64,000 nucleotides of DNA from Vandiemenella viatica. Taxonomy: Eukaryota > Arthropoda > Insecta > Orthoptera > Morabidae. Location of the stretch: NCBI GenBank assembly GCA_031002005.1, contig CM061919.1, positions 16,191,687 to 16,255,686 on the forward strand, read 5' to 3'. A program made the translations under genes and the position numbers. Below the pieces are notes generated by a model. The model was given only the letters and a program-made list of their open reading frames with translations. It was not told the origin of the DNA and did no database searches. This document shows, piece by piece, positions 1 to 10,432 of the stretch (the first letter of the stretch is position 1; each line of letters starts with the position of its first letter).

Positions 1-402
1 CACCCGAAGATCCGATTGGGGAACTATTTTACGTCCAGAATATTTTACCCAGGAAAAAGTTATCATACTATAAGTAAATTGAGGGGATTCCATTGCCTCG
101 GGATACCCCTTGGGTCTTTCATGCAGTGGTTTCCCGTTGCCTTCTACTTCCCCATGCCATTGATCATTTCTGATTCATCCGCCTTTAAGGGCCGTTTCCA
201 ACCCAAGAGGAAAGAGGGAGCCCTGAATCACTCTCCGCTCTTGGCAGGCAGTGGACAACTCCATATACTGGGAATCTTTCAGTTACCAGAGCTTCATCCG
301 TGCAAACGGAGTGCACCACGTGAAGGAGAGGCTGACATTTGGTTGGAAGAGGCTAATGTAGTCTCTCCCAAAACCTTGCATACCTCAAACGACTCAGAAA
401 CC
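1..402 (+). pseudogene. Probable LINE reverse-transcriptase remnant (left flank of the LTR element)
   Basis: An open frame runs from position 16 across this flank into the LTR. Its start is not gene-like, but the last codons before the LTR are in frame with sequence just beyond the 3' LTR (from 13884), which reads as the region of a jockey-like reverse transcriptase before its YLGI motif. I infer that the LTR element split one LINE. The first 300 bases give no recognisable motif themselves. Confidence 0.3.
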
Positions 403-1372
403 TTTAATGAATTAAAAGGTACAGTGCCATTGGGCACTAAGTGATCCCACGGTGTGTGTGAATATTGCCGATGCGTCGTGTCAACTAACAGAAACGTGAC
501 GGAACTAAAGCGTCCAGATTTACACACACCTTGGGGGGTGCTGACAACGTCCTACTCAACGTGGACATAAAGCGGATTTATAACCCCCATAAATAACTGA
601 GACCCGCTTTCTATTTTCGCACGTTTCGGAAAGTTCCCGCCGAAAACTGGCGCAGACTAGCAAAAATAAACCTTAGTGACGTTTCCTAGTAAATGAGTGC
701 TTTATGAGAGTAGGGGAAGACGATCCAGCCAATAGAGAAGCCGCCTCAATTTATTGCCGTGTTGGTGTTTTTTCTTGTATGTTCTGGGGCCAATGTGGCG
801 CTGGTCCTTTGGCGCGGATTGCGGTGATTCGCCAAGAGCCGGACCCGACATCGCATTACGACAAGTACAGAGTCTTGCTCGGAGGAGAAGAACGGACGAC
901 GAGACACTCTGATGCAGATCTTCATGTAGTACGGCCGAAGTGACCTTCGCTGAGTACGAGTCGGCAGCTGGGGACGCTGCCATCACGCTGGGCCGGTCGA
1001 GGAAGCTGCACGACCCCATGTGGCGCGGGTCTTGCCTGGTCGCTGATCTGGGCTGTGAATAATGGTAAAAGCTAAGACCCGGACGGAAACTCATGCAATC
1101 GTTCCACCCAGTAATGACCCTGAGATTTTGCTCTGGCTGTTTGATATTCAATGATATGTAATTGTTAACCTCAGAATAAAAACAAACTTCATGTTTGACT
1201 AATTTCACAATAATAAATTGTACACCCAATTTTCAGTTTTCCTATTCATTACAATAATATTTCATGTGATAAGCTGAAGATTAAGTATGACTTTTGATAT
1301 TCCAAATTGATAATTTTGTTAATGATAAAACAGTGTGACCCAAATATAAACGTCCGCAATGGAGACGTTACA
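403..1372 (+). repeat. 5' LTR of outer element
   Basis: This is the 970-bp left LTR. A TTTATAACCCCC stretch near 577-588 could be a TATA-type promoter, and AATAAA occurs near 665 and 1173 as possible polyadenylation signals. The second base is T where the 3' LTR has the canonical G. Open frames inside the LTR (for example minus strand 702-1229) are conserved only because the two LTRs are nearly identical, and they resemble no protein I recognise. Confidence 0.92.
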
Positions 1373-1375
1373 ACA

Positions 1376-1392
1376 TGGCACCCTAAACGTGG
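1376..1392 (+). other. Putative primer-binding site, outer element
   Basis: TGGCACCCTAAACGTGG starts three bases after the 5' LTR. It resembles the tRNA-Lys-type site of insect gypsy elements (TGGCGCCC followed by AACGTGG), with one substitution and a two-base insertion. Position and initial TGG are right; the tRNA assignment is an inference. Confidence 0.45.
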
Positions 1393-2797
1393 AGCTATCG
1401 AAATACGAATGATTGCAAGAGTTTCTATGAAACATTGATATTAAATAAATGGTGAAATTTTATTTCAGTGGAAACCAGATGAGCCAGCAGAAAATTTTAT
1501 TTGATGTTATATGTGATATGTTAATGCTATAGCATGTGAATTGTTTTATTTTTAGTCCTGCAACGGAGAAGGATGCAGTTTGAAAATCATACTATATGAT
1601 GTATTGTGTTGATACATGTTCAAATCGACGTTGAAAAATTGTTTTGTTTGTCAATGGTGGAAATATGATGTGATGATTGTCTTTCATTTGATATGTTGTT
1701 GTGTTGTTGAAATATGATTTTGGTTTTCTTTCGATTGTGATGTGGTTTTGTCGAATTTTGGTAGTGAATGGTAATGGATCTGTTGAGACGATTTCTCGAG
1801 ACTGGTGTGTAATGGTAAGATTGTTTCGTCGATTCAGCGTTGAAAAACGGCATGTTTGATTTTTTAATGTCTGCTGGAACGGCTATTACTTCTTATCTTT
1901 TTCGTATCTTGCTTATTCGTGTTTTATGCGTGCTGACGTGTCGACAGAATATTCATTGTGATTTACCTGTGGTATCGGAAGTAAAATTACGTTTGCTGGA
2001 AATTATATGTCACGAGAAGTGTTACTGCACGTATGTGTTTTTAAGTTGATGGTTGATTTTAAATTAAAGCGGGCTGACATATATTTTTGGTTTGATCTCT
2101 TTCCATATCTATACTATTATAAATCTGTAAGCAAGCTGCGTTTGTAGTGAGGCTTGATCTCTAATAACGCAAAAACTACCGCATCAATTTGCATGGTGTT
2201 TCCAAATTTTTAAAGCTAATGTTGCTGATCAACATCTGCAGAAGTAGCTAAAGACTAATATGTACCATGGGAAGAAGCAAGTCAGTAAAAAACTTCAGAA
2301 ATGTGAAACTGTAGACCACAGATAATTATACACATTCAGACGGTCACTCCTTTCATAAAGAGACCTGACAAAATTTAGGATTTCCCCTTTTTTTTTTTTT
2401 TTTTTTTTACTTCTGCGATTCATTTTTCTGGACCGCAGTACTTCAAAATAAAAAGAATACGTGAATCAAGTTTAATCAGCATTTACTTGAATCGTAACAG
2501 GTCTCTTGAATTACGAAAAAGTTATATTACTAATATTGAAGACATGTATTGTCTCTGGTAGACTGTTATACAGTTTGTCTCTGGAACAAAATTGCTACGT
2601 GAACGCTGTACAATACAGCCACAATAAGCCAATACTTAATACGAAATTCAGTTTTTTCTCGAAGAGCGATGTCTGAAAAACAGCTATTATAAATATCAGC
2701 AAGTAATAAAACATACTTCATTCATAATGACTTGTGCGGAATTGCACATATTTGGAAATACTTTATTCGATTAATATGTCTCGTGGCTATAACGTGC

Positions 2798-3895
2798 AAA
2801 TATAACTAGGCATCCGAAAATTCAGGTACATGCGACTCAAATAATTACATAGAAAATACGGATATATTGAAAGAAACTCAAATAAAAAAAATTTCATATC
2901 CTAATGCTACACCGCGTAAATTATAAAGCTAAAAGCATCGTCCCTTTGGCCTATAACAAAGCATCATCATCACTGTCCAGGTTGCATTTCAATCGATTTA
3001 CAACTTGCGATAATTTTGCCACTCAGAAATAATTGCTTGAGTTACATGCACATTAGTACATATACTGTACCGTGATCCATTTTGACATTTTTGAATTAAT
3101 TATATCTGACTGAAATAATGACAATAATGATACGACGATTTGAAACCAAGATTAACTCCAATTCACGTAAATTTCTATTTTAAAGCAGGAATAATTGATG
3201 GTGTATCAACATAAATTAAAAACCAATATCCAAACAGCAAAAAATAAATAAATCAGAAAAAATTGAGATGCTGTGATTATTGGTAACGAATTTTTATTTC
3301 AAATATAACTAGGCATCCTAAAATTCTATTCTACACCGCGTAAATTTTAAAACTAAACCCGTTATGCCTGATGCTAAACAAAACGAGTCAATTGTCATCT
3401 GGTCCAGGCTGTTTTTTCGCCAGGTACTTACATGCGACTGAAATAATTACATAGAAAATAGGGCTATATTGAAAGAAACTTAAATTAAAAATGTTTCATA
3501 TCCTAATGCTACACCGCGTAGATTATAAAGCTGCAGGCATCGTCTCTTAGGCCTATAACAAAGCATCATATCAGCTGTCAGGTTGCATTTCAAGCGATTC
3601 ACAACTTGCGATAATGTTGCCACTCAGAAATAATTGTTTCAGTTACATGCACGTTACTACATAAACTGTACCAAGATCACATCTCGACATTTTTGGATTA
3701 ATTATATCTGACTGAAATAATGACAGTAATGATACGATGATTTGAAATCAAGAGTAGCTCCAATTCACGTAAATTTCTATTTTAAAGCAGGAATAATTGA
3801 TGGTGTATCAACATAAACTAAAACCAATATCCAAACAACAAAAAATAAATAAATCAGAAAAATTGAGATGCTGTGATTATTCGTGGCGAATTTTT
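2798..3895. repeat. Diverged tandem duplication inside the Helitron
   Basis: Two units start with AATATAACTAGGCATCC, at about 2798 and 3301, and run about 500 and 595 bp. The second has about 100 extra bases near its start. They share long blocks (for example around CCTAATGCTACACCGCG and GATGGTGTATCAACATAAA) with scattered mismatches, so the duplication predates the current insertion. Confidence 0.85.
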
Positions 3896-4442
3896 ATATT
3901 TCAGCACACTTCCAAGAGGACTAAGTCGTAGATTACTGCTATATTTACATAAATTTATGGCACCGCGGTTATGTTGCAATCCTTGGTATCCACATTTAAA
4001 AATAAACTTTTTTTAGTTAAGTATCATGGAAAAAATATTTTTCATTACCTATATCCACAGATACATCCTTAACAAAGCTTATACCTAACTATATAATCCC
4101 AGGCAAAGTTTACACATAAAATCGCCAAAAAAAAAACTACACATAATGATTATAATATCAGCTTTCTTAACGTTACAACTGTTATATATCGATTTAAATT
4201 TTCGGTACCACGGTTAACGTGCAATCCTCCATATCAGCATTTAAAAATATTATGTTTTAGCTGAGTTAAATATTGCTTTCAGAAATAATATTATTTATTA
4301 CTACCACAGATATTCTATATTGTAACAAAGTTTATGCTCATCTATATACTCGCAGCCAAAGTTCACGCATAGTGATAATTGCAGCTGTGAAAACGTTTTA
4401 ATTGTTAGTGCTGTGAGTTGGGTAAGTATAAAAGTTTATGAT

Positions 4443-4712
4443 ATGCCCTTGCGAAAGAGATCTAATCTGTCGGGGTCAACTTCTGCAGCTAAAAGATGTC
4501 GCCGAAATCGGCTAAATGAGAGTGAAATAGACCGACAACATCGTCTGCAACGTCAAAGAGAACGAGATGAAATAGCTAGAGCAAATGAAAGTAACCTGCA
4601 CCTAGAAAAGCGATTGACCTATAACCGGGTTCTATACGCTAAATCCATAGCTTCTGAAAGCGCACAGAAGAAAGAATGTCGTTTGAACCGTGAAAGCCTT
4701 TCTAAACAATAA
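4443..4712 (+). pseudogene. Helitron helicase N-terminal remnant
   Basis: An 89-residue frame rich in Arg and Glu starts MPLRKRSN and contains the repeated pattern ARANES typical of the N-terminal region ahead of the Rep domain in arthropod Helitron proteins. The usual protein is well over 1000 residues; here a stop ends it about 290 bp before the Helitron 3' end. The ATG at 4443 is chosen because the upstream extension uses GTG and the family normally begins with a similar MP-basic start. It is probably non-functional. Confidence 0.7.
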
Positions 4713-5385
4713 ATGTTTATACTTCGCACAATAATTACAACCACGAATTACTACTGTTAATTTTTTCAGGAACCTTTTCTACTATTGAATCAATTGCATC
4801 ACGTTAAAATATGAATAAAACAACTCTCTGACATCAGTATGAAAACCGAACCTAACGTATTAACCGAAACAAACGAAACTATTCAGAATACATTAACAGT
4901 TCATGCCTTTCCACGTTAATGTCTGATAAGGGAATAAAATCGGTAAATAATTTCTACACATGCCAAGGCACGCGCGCGTGAAGCAGCGGGCAACTGCTAG
5001 TGATCACTAAGATCTCGCGTTATGCTGAAATTTTTTCTAATTGGTTTTATTGAAACAAATTCCAAAGACTAATGATACGAGATTTATGTGCGCAAAGGTA
5101 AATTCTGTGATTGAGTTTTTAATGTCTTGCGGAAAATGCGAAGGCTGGTCTCGGTTCATTTTCTTTGATACCATTGTGTGATCGAAATTTGTATTGATTC
5201 TGATGATCCAGAAGCTTGTTCAAGTTGTTTATTTTATTTTCCTAGTGGTATTCGCGGAGTGTTCGTGGAGATTGAATTACGGGGGGTCGTAAAGATAATT
5301 TAAAGGAGGGTTGACTAACTTTTATGGCGTAACGATTCTCTAAATTAACACTGATTTCAAATGCGATCGCTAAAAGTTAAATTGA

Positions 5386-6421
5386 ATGCTGCTCCGGAGT
5401 GGAAAGATTATTAAAATGACACAAAGTTTGAATCAAACGGAGTTAGGAAATCTTGACGTAGCGATGGAAGGAAATAACGCGAATTTGATAGATAACTCCG
5501 CGATCGTGAATTTTGAACAAACTCCTAGTGAAGCGGGTAATATAGATTGCGCTCCCATCAATGATTCCCGGGACGAAACAGTGAACCCATTGCAAAGCAA
5601 GCCGGACGAAATTCTAGCGCCTCCTGTAATTGATTTAGTTACTTCTAGCCAGATTTTGCGGATGTTACAACACATTAGCGACCAGCATGAAAAATCCACA
5701 GCGGAAATGAACGAAACGTTTACTGCCCAAATGAGCAACATGAACGAAAAATTTACTGCCCAAATAACGGGAGTGAATGAAAACGTCACTGCCCAAAGAA
5801 CGCAAATAAACGAAATAAATGAAAAATTTACTGCCCAAAGAGCGGAAATAATGAAACGTTTGCGGCCCATAGAGCGGAAATGAATGAAAAACTTACTGCT
5901 CTTAGCGACCGGCAAGAAAAATCCAAAGAGCAAATGAAAAAATTGACACAAAGCTGGATGACTTCGGGAATAAACAGGTTGAAATAATGGAACAATTTAA
6001 AGCAGATTTGCGGAGAGAAGTGTCTGAAATGATTCTTGGCCATTCCGAAACAATGCAGTCTTCCGTAATGAGCGAAATAAGGATTGTCAGGACGGAATCA
6101 CAAGCAAGAATTAAAGTGCAACAAAATCAAATGACTGAAGAGGAAAGTTCTAAAGAAATAGTAACCAGAGATATTGATAGAGAATCTAAATCTGATGTGC
6201 GCATAATAAAATCAGGCAGAAAATTGGTTGAAACTGGGAAGAAACAGGAAGACCGCGTGTGTGAAGATATCAGTTTTGCATTTTCAACTACCGAATCTAC
6301 TAAAATCAGGATGGTTGAGGAAATCAAGTCCATCAGGAAACAGCTGTGCGCTATCGCACCTATCGCACCCAAACCAGGAAAAGGAAAAGTCATAAAAATG
6401 AAACCATGGTTATATGGATAT
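5386..6421 (+). pseudogene. gag-like frame of outer LTR element, first part
   Basis: The frame starts MLLRSGK, a start seen in gypsy-type gag proteins. It is dominated by coiled-coil repeats of about 11-14 residues built around NEKFTAQ, NETFTAQ and similar. Two frameshifts break it: one near 5850 and one in an A run near 5935, after which the original frame resumes from about 5955. At 6421 it is cut by the inner LTR element. The downstream part at 10196 continues in frame once one copy of the ATAT duplication is removed. No zinc knuckle is visible. Confidence 0.7.
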
Positions 6422-6785
6422 TGTCGTTTTGGAACCGGGGCAGGTGTGAATTCGAAGGTTACTTGTCAATGAACACAGCACTTAAACTGAGAACAGGTTT
6501 ATTGAGAACTCAAACATACACGCAGCACTGACTGCCTCTTGGGCAGAATGCTCTTCTATTTATACACAGATAGAACGTACTAGAGATTACAAGAGTAGTT
6601 AACAAGTGAGATGTGTAGAAGTTACAAGTGACCTTAGGAAACATGTAGAATCTTCTGGAAATAATAAACAGAATTAAATAATTTTTGTCAGTGGGCGGGA
6701 TTGAACCGGCGACCCTCGGTACCGCAATTCGTGACGCTACCCGCTGCGCCATGCTGGCAGACGGTACACTGGCGTTCATGCGGCA
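6422..6785 (-). repeat. 3' LTR of inner Ty3/gypsy element
   Basis: This 364-bp LTR reads TGCCGCATGAACG... to ...CCAAAACGACA on the minus strand. It is near-identical to 9828-10191. It holds a tRNA-like A-box/B-box segment close to its 5' edge and the sequence CTATTTATACAC (plus strand) in its middle. Confidence 0.92.
6690..6760 (-). promoter_or_regulatory. tRNA-like RNA polymerase III promoter inside LTR
   Basis: On the minus strand TGGCGCAGCGGG (6740-6751) matches the A-box consensus TRGCNNAGYNGG completely. GGTTCAATCC (6698-6707) matches the B box GGTTCGANTCC at all but one specified base. The spacing of about 33 bp is that of a tRNA gene. The same block occurs at 10096-10166 in the other LTR. 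It may be a captured tRNA/SINE head or a genuine second promoter. Confidence 0.6.
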
Positions 6786-6820
6786 TTGCTCCCTCTCCTG
6801 AGGAAAACAGCGTCCCGCTG

Positions 6821-7639
6821 TTAGATTTCTTTTGGGGCACGCTGAAGTGTCCTGGATCTTGATCTTGTCGTGGGTCCTCTGTATGGCAGTTCTGGAGGGC
6901 CCCTCCTGTTTGTACTATTATCTTCCTGTCCGACTTCCTCAGTATCCAAACCGTCCTCAGAGTCCTTGAACAAGAAGCTGGTTGTGCCTAGCTGCTCATC
7001 AGGATTGTAGTAAGGCTTCATGCGGAGGACGTGAACAATGTCCCTTCGCTTTCGTCGTTTCGAAGACGGCTCATAATCCTCGACTTCGTATGTGACGTCT
7101 GACCGGCGGCGTATGACACGATACGGACCAAAGTACCGCTTCAGTAACTTTTCTGATAGCCCAACCTTCCGGACAGGGGTAAAAATCCATACGAGATCTC
7201 CTGGGTTGTACGCAACAGGTCGGTGCTTGCCGTCATACCGCTGACGGTCCTTCTCCTGGGTGGCCAGTGTTCGTATGCGAGCCAGCTGTCTTGCTTCTTC
7301 GACCCTGGTAATGAGCTGTTTTATATAGTCATCCTGAGTGTCGTCCGGCTGGAATGGGAACAGCGTATCCATTGTGGTCTCAGCTTCACGGCCATGGAGC
7401 AGAAAAAACGGAGTGAAGCCTGTCGTATCTTGCCTTGCTGTATTATAAGCAAATGTGACCACTGGCAGTATTGTATCCCAATCCTTCTGCTCAACATCCA
7501 CATACATCGACAGCATATCGGCTAATGTCTTGTTGAAGCGTTCTGTGAGACCGTTTGTCTGAGGGTGGTATGCAGTTGTCATCCTGTGGACAACGTCGCA
7601 TCTTGACATGACCTTTTTTTTGCTGGGGTGTGAATACAC
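6821..7639 (-). pseudogene. Integrase C-terminal half of inner element
   Basis: About 265 residues start shortly after the deletion junction. They contain YHPQTNGLTERFN, the classical end of the Ty3/gypsy integrase core including its catalytic Glu, then the GPY-like segment (KRYFGPYRVI, GDLVWI) that binds DNA, and a basic tail. The zinc finger and the first two catalytic Asp residues are missing. The open frame continues upstream only a few codons before the junction near 7618. Confidence 0.85.
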
Positions 7640-8438
7640 CAGAGAATTGGCGTAGTATAGCTAACACCCGGTGGTGTTGTTCCTTGGTCAGGCCGGACCC
7701 TATTGGCAGTTCCATAGTTGTTTCCTCCAGCGTGTTGTCGGTACTAGTAACAGAGCATGGATCTTCGTTAATGACGTTGAGCTCGCCCTCCTGGACTGGT
7801 TCAGCTGTCCCTATGCACATTCCCATGGGGATAATTTGTGACTGCTCGTGACAGTTGGTGATCCAAATGTCTCCTCGACCACCGATAATGCTTATGATAG
7901 CCGCTGGTATGTAGATTTCTTTCGTGAGCCTAATAAACTTTCTACTATCGACAAGCACTTCAAGGTTGCGGTCGTCCGTGTTTTTGACTGGGACTCTTCT
8001 CATTGCGAACGGCGGGATTGTCACGTTGTCAACGGCGAATAACTTCCCAGAAGATTCTGAGTTACGTGTACCCGTCGCAACGACTTCTTCAATTTGCAGC
8101 TCAGATGTTCCACAGTCAATGACAGCTTGGGATGCCTTAAGGAAGTCCCATCCAAGGATGACATTATGACTACATTCTGTTAAAATGACAAATTCAACTG
8201 GCTGGGTCCTGTTGTTGATGGTTATTCTCGCGACACAAGCTCCAGCTGGCTGGACGTACTTTCCATTTGCGACCTTTAGCACAGTTGCCCCCGTATCACG
8301 GAACATTGTCTTCTTTAGTGTGCGACGATAATTGTCCGACAATACGGAGAAAGAAGCTCCTGAATCAACCAGCGCCCGGACAGGTTGGCCGTCGATTATA
8401 ACGTTGATGAGATTTCCCGACATCTTAGTGACTGTCAT
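7618..8438 (-). pseudogene. Retropepsin (protease) and start of pol, truncated
   Basis: The frame contains ALVDSGASFSVL, the aspartic protease active site (DSG), and the ILGWDFL motif typical of Ty3/gypsy proteases. It continues to FSGVFTPQQK, the stretch just ahead of the reverse transcriptase domain, and then hits a run of A residues (minus strand) at about 7613-7620. There the sequence jumps into the integrase in another frame. About 2 kb of pol is therefore lost at a single point. Confidence 0.85.
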
Positions 8439-8491
8439 CCATGGAGGATTTTCATCTGCGGCGGCCTCACCTCCGTAGATGGTCGCCTTGC

Positions 8492-9673
8492 TTAGTTTTC
8501 CTGCGTGCGGCGGCTAGGGGAGCGGCTGGTAGCTCTGTCCGGCGACGATGAACGGCAGCGGCGCGTCGGGGATCGACCTCGTCTAGGGTACGGCGATGGG
8601 CTTCTTCCCGTAGGTCGACCGAACTCGTCAGCGGGTGGCTGCCTGGGGTAGAACTGTTCTGATGGCGGACGTCTTGCGGCAAAATAATCGTCAAATACTC
8701 GTCTTCTCTCTCTGCAGTAGCGTGCGACATGTCCAGGGCGCCCACAGTGGAAACATACTGGCGCGTTGTCTTCTGTCCTCCAGACGTCCGTTCGTCTGCG
8801 GGACGTCATAGGTGCCGGAGGATTTGGTTGTGGCCGTGTCGGCCGGTTCCTAGGCTGCCGTTTGGCAGCTGCAGCATACGTCATATCAGGGCGAGGCCAT
8901 TCTTCACGTCGAGTGCGATTGGCTCGGCAGACAGGAGCTATTGTCTGAAATACCTCTTTTTCCGCCGCGTCGGCTCCTTCATGACCCACTGGGCTTACAT
9001 CCATGGCCATGATCTGATGCTCACTCGGTTCAAGAGTCCCAGCTGCCATGAACTGTTGTAATTCTTCTCTCACAATTTGTCGTATGAGAGACGCAAAGTC
9101 GTGCTGGTCTTCCACAACTGCCATAGGGACTACGTTGGGAAGTCTGTCATACTTCTTTCGCCCAACCCTCCTTTGTTGCATCTCCTCAATCCGCTGGCAC
9201 CACTTGATGAACTCTTCCGTCGTAGCGACGTCTTTTATCAAAAGAGCTTGGTACATGTCTTCTGCAATACCTTTCATTAGGTGCGTGATTTTGTCGGCTT
9301 CAGTCATATTCGGGTTGACTACGTTGCATAGGGCCAAAACATCCTGTACGTAAGATTGCGTCGGCTCCCCATGTCGTTGGGCCCGGTTCTTCAGTTGTTC
9401 TTCCGCCGAGCGGATTTGTCGCTGGTGGTCCCCAAACGTTTTCTTAAGTTCCGTCTGGAACATTTCCCAGTTATTCAGTTTCTCTTCGTTGTTCTCGAAC
9501 CACTGCTGGGCGGTTCCGTCCAGATAGAAATAAACATTTGCCAAGCACATGGTATGATCCCACCTGTTGTACTTGGCGACTCGGTCGAACCCTTTTAGCC
9601 ATTTGTTAGGATCCTGTCCAGCGTCTCCAGAGAACACCGATGGGTGTCGAATGTGCAGCTGGCTTGCCGCCAT
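8492..9673 (-). CDS. gag polyprotein of inner Ty3/gypsy element
   Basis: About 393 residues when started at the first in-frame ATG after the primer-binding site (9673); the frame is open further upstream into the primer-binding site. The N-terminal half is a retrotransposon gag capsid domain (WLKGFDRVAKYNRW, AQQWFENNE, GDHQRQIRS). A proline/arginine-rich linker follows, then one CCHC zinc knuckle (CFHCGRPGHVARYC) and an Arg/Ser-rich tail that would bind RNA. The frame is intact, so it could still supply particles. Protease lies in a different frame just downstream. Confidence 0.88.
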   Translation of the reverse strand: MAASQLHIRHPSVFSGDAGQDPNKWLKGFDRVAKYNRWDHTMCLANVYFYLDGTAQQWFENNEEKLNNWEMFQTELKKTFGDHQRQIRSAEEQLKNRAQRHGEPTQSYVQDVLALCNVVNPNMTEADKITHLMKGIAEDMYQALLIKDVATTEEFIKWCQRIEEMQQRRVGRKKYDRLPNVVPMAVVEDQHDFASLIRQIVREELQQFMAAGTLEPSEHQIMAMDVSPVGHEGADAAEKEVFQTIAPVCRANRTRREEWPRPDMTYAAAAKRQPRNRPTRPQPNPPAPMTSRRRTDVWRTEDNAPVCFHCGRPGHVARYCRERRRVFDDYFAARRPPSEQFYPRQPPADEFGRPTGRSPSPYPRRGRSPTRRCRSSSPDRATSRSPSRRTQEN

Positions 9674-9805
9674 GGGTTTCCTAATGACGCGGACTTTCGG
9701 AAGGACGTACTGAGTATATCCTTTGTAGTCCGGTTCCAGTCCGTGTAGGCGGCGACTTTTACGTTGCCTAATCGGAGCCACGACGATGCAGCTGTTGCAC
9801 AGGGT

Positions 9806-9823
9806 ACCCGGCGTCTCCACCAA
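9806..9823 (-). other. Primer-binding site, inner element
   Basis: Five bases after the 5' LTR (minus strand) is TGGTGGAGACGCCGGG. Its complement, CCCGGCGTCTCCACCA, looks like the 3' end of a tRNA (T-stem side, acceptor stem and CCA). I do not assign the isoacceptor. Confidence 0.6.
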
Positions 9824-9827
9824 ACTA

Positions 9828-10191
9828 TGTCGCGTTGGAACCGGGGCAGGTGTGAATTCGAAGGTTACTTGTCAATGAACACAGCACTTAAACTGAGAAC
9901 AGGTTTATTGAGAACTCAAACATACACGCAGCACTGACTGCCTTTTGGGCAGAATGCTCTTCTATTTATACACAGATAGAACGTACTAGAGATTACAAGA
10001 GTAGTTAACAAGTGAGATGTGTAGAAGTTACAAGTGACCTTAGGAAACATGTAGAATCTTCTGGAAATAATAAACAGAATTAAATAATTTTTGTCAGTAG
10101 GCGGGATTGAACCGGCGACCCTCGGTACCGCAATTCGTGACGCTACCCGCTGCGCCATGCTGGCAGACGGTACACTGGCGTTCATGCGGCA
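9828..10191 (-). repeat. 5' LTR of inner Ty3/gypsy element
   Basis: Partner of 6422-6785, about 1% different by eye. It carries the same tRNA-like segment at 10096-10166. Confidence 0.92.
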
Positions 10192-10195
10192 ATAT

Positions 10196-10432
10196 GGTGA
10201 AAGAGGATATCTGAAATATGTAAAATTTTTGCAAGTGCAAGAAACATTTGACGTGATCCGAAGGAACCGTAACTGTTGCGATAGACTCCAGGTAGAACAC
10301 CACTGGGGGTCTGGTCTAACGACACAACAGGCCTTTCACAGAGAGCTAAAAGGAATTCCCGAGACGACTGCAGTGCCAGAACATAATTATGTCTCGCCAG
10401 AATGCTTGTGTAGACAAAGCGACAATAAGTGA
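10196..10432 (+). pseudogene. gag-like frame of outer LTR element, second part
   Basis: After the ATAT duplication at 10192-10195 the interrupted gag-like frame resumes in the same phase and runs about 78 more residues to a stop. It starts GERGYLKYVKF and is Cys- and His-bearing near its end (NCCDRLQVEHH, PECLCRQ). I cannot match this to a canonical knuckle. Phase continuity supports the insertion model. Confidence 0.65.

Larger units (their letters stand above)
2108..5000 (+). mobile_element. Non-autonomous Helitron with coding remnant
   Basis: The left end is A|TCTATACTATTATAAA and the right end CTGCTAG|T, giving the Helitron hallmarks: 5' TC, 3' CTAG, insertion between A and T, and no TSD. 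Upstream of the 3' end are the palindrome CACGCGCGCGTG (4969-4980) and a small hairpin AGCAG/CTGCT just before CTAG. The 2.9-kb interior is AT-rich, contains a long internal duplication, and ends with a short frame resembling the N-terminus of Helitron helicases. No Rep HUH motif or helicase is present, so it must depend on a full-length relative. It lies in the untranslated leader of the outer LTR element. Confidence 0.85.
6422..10191 (-). mobile_element. Ty3/gypsy LTR retrotransposon with reverse transcriptase deleted
   Basis: The element lies in antisense within the outer element. Its 364-bp LTRs (6422-6785 and 9828-10191) differ at about four sites and are bounded by the 4-bp duplication ATAT (6418-6421, 10192-10195). 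On the minus strand the order is 5' LTR, primer-binding site, gag with CCHC knuckle, protease, then a junction straight into the C-terminal half of integrase. Reverse transcriptase, RNase H and the integrase core N-terminal part are missing, so it cannot move alone. A purine tract (AGGAGAGGGAG) sits beside the 3' LTR. Confidence 0.93.

Noticed and set aside
16..444. 142-residue plus-strand frame as a gene
   Set aside because: It runs across the insertion border into the LTR, so the intact length is accidental. Only the segment next to the border has LINE context.
702..1229. 175-residue minus-strand frame, seen again at 13209-13736
   Set aside because: It lies inside the LTR and is duplicated only because the LTRs are. 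It resembles no protein family I know and crosses likely polyadenylation signals.
6690..6760. Functional tRNA gene
   Set aside because: A and B boxes fit, but the segment lies in both LTRs and I could not see a convincing acceptor-stem pairing. Treated as tRNA-like promoter sequence. The same applies to 15630-15690, 16600-16625 and 36550-36620.
7223..7525. Plus-strand frames across the inner LTR element (7223-8169, 8729-9598)
   Set aside because: They are antisense to clear gag, protease and integrase frames.
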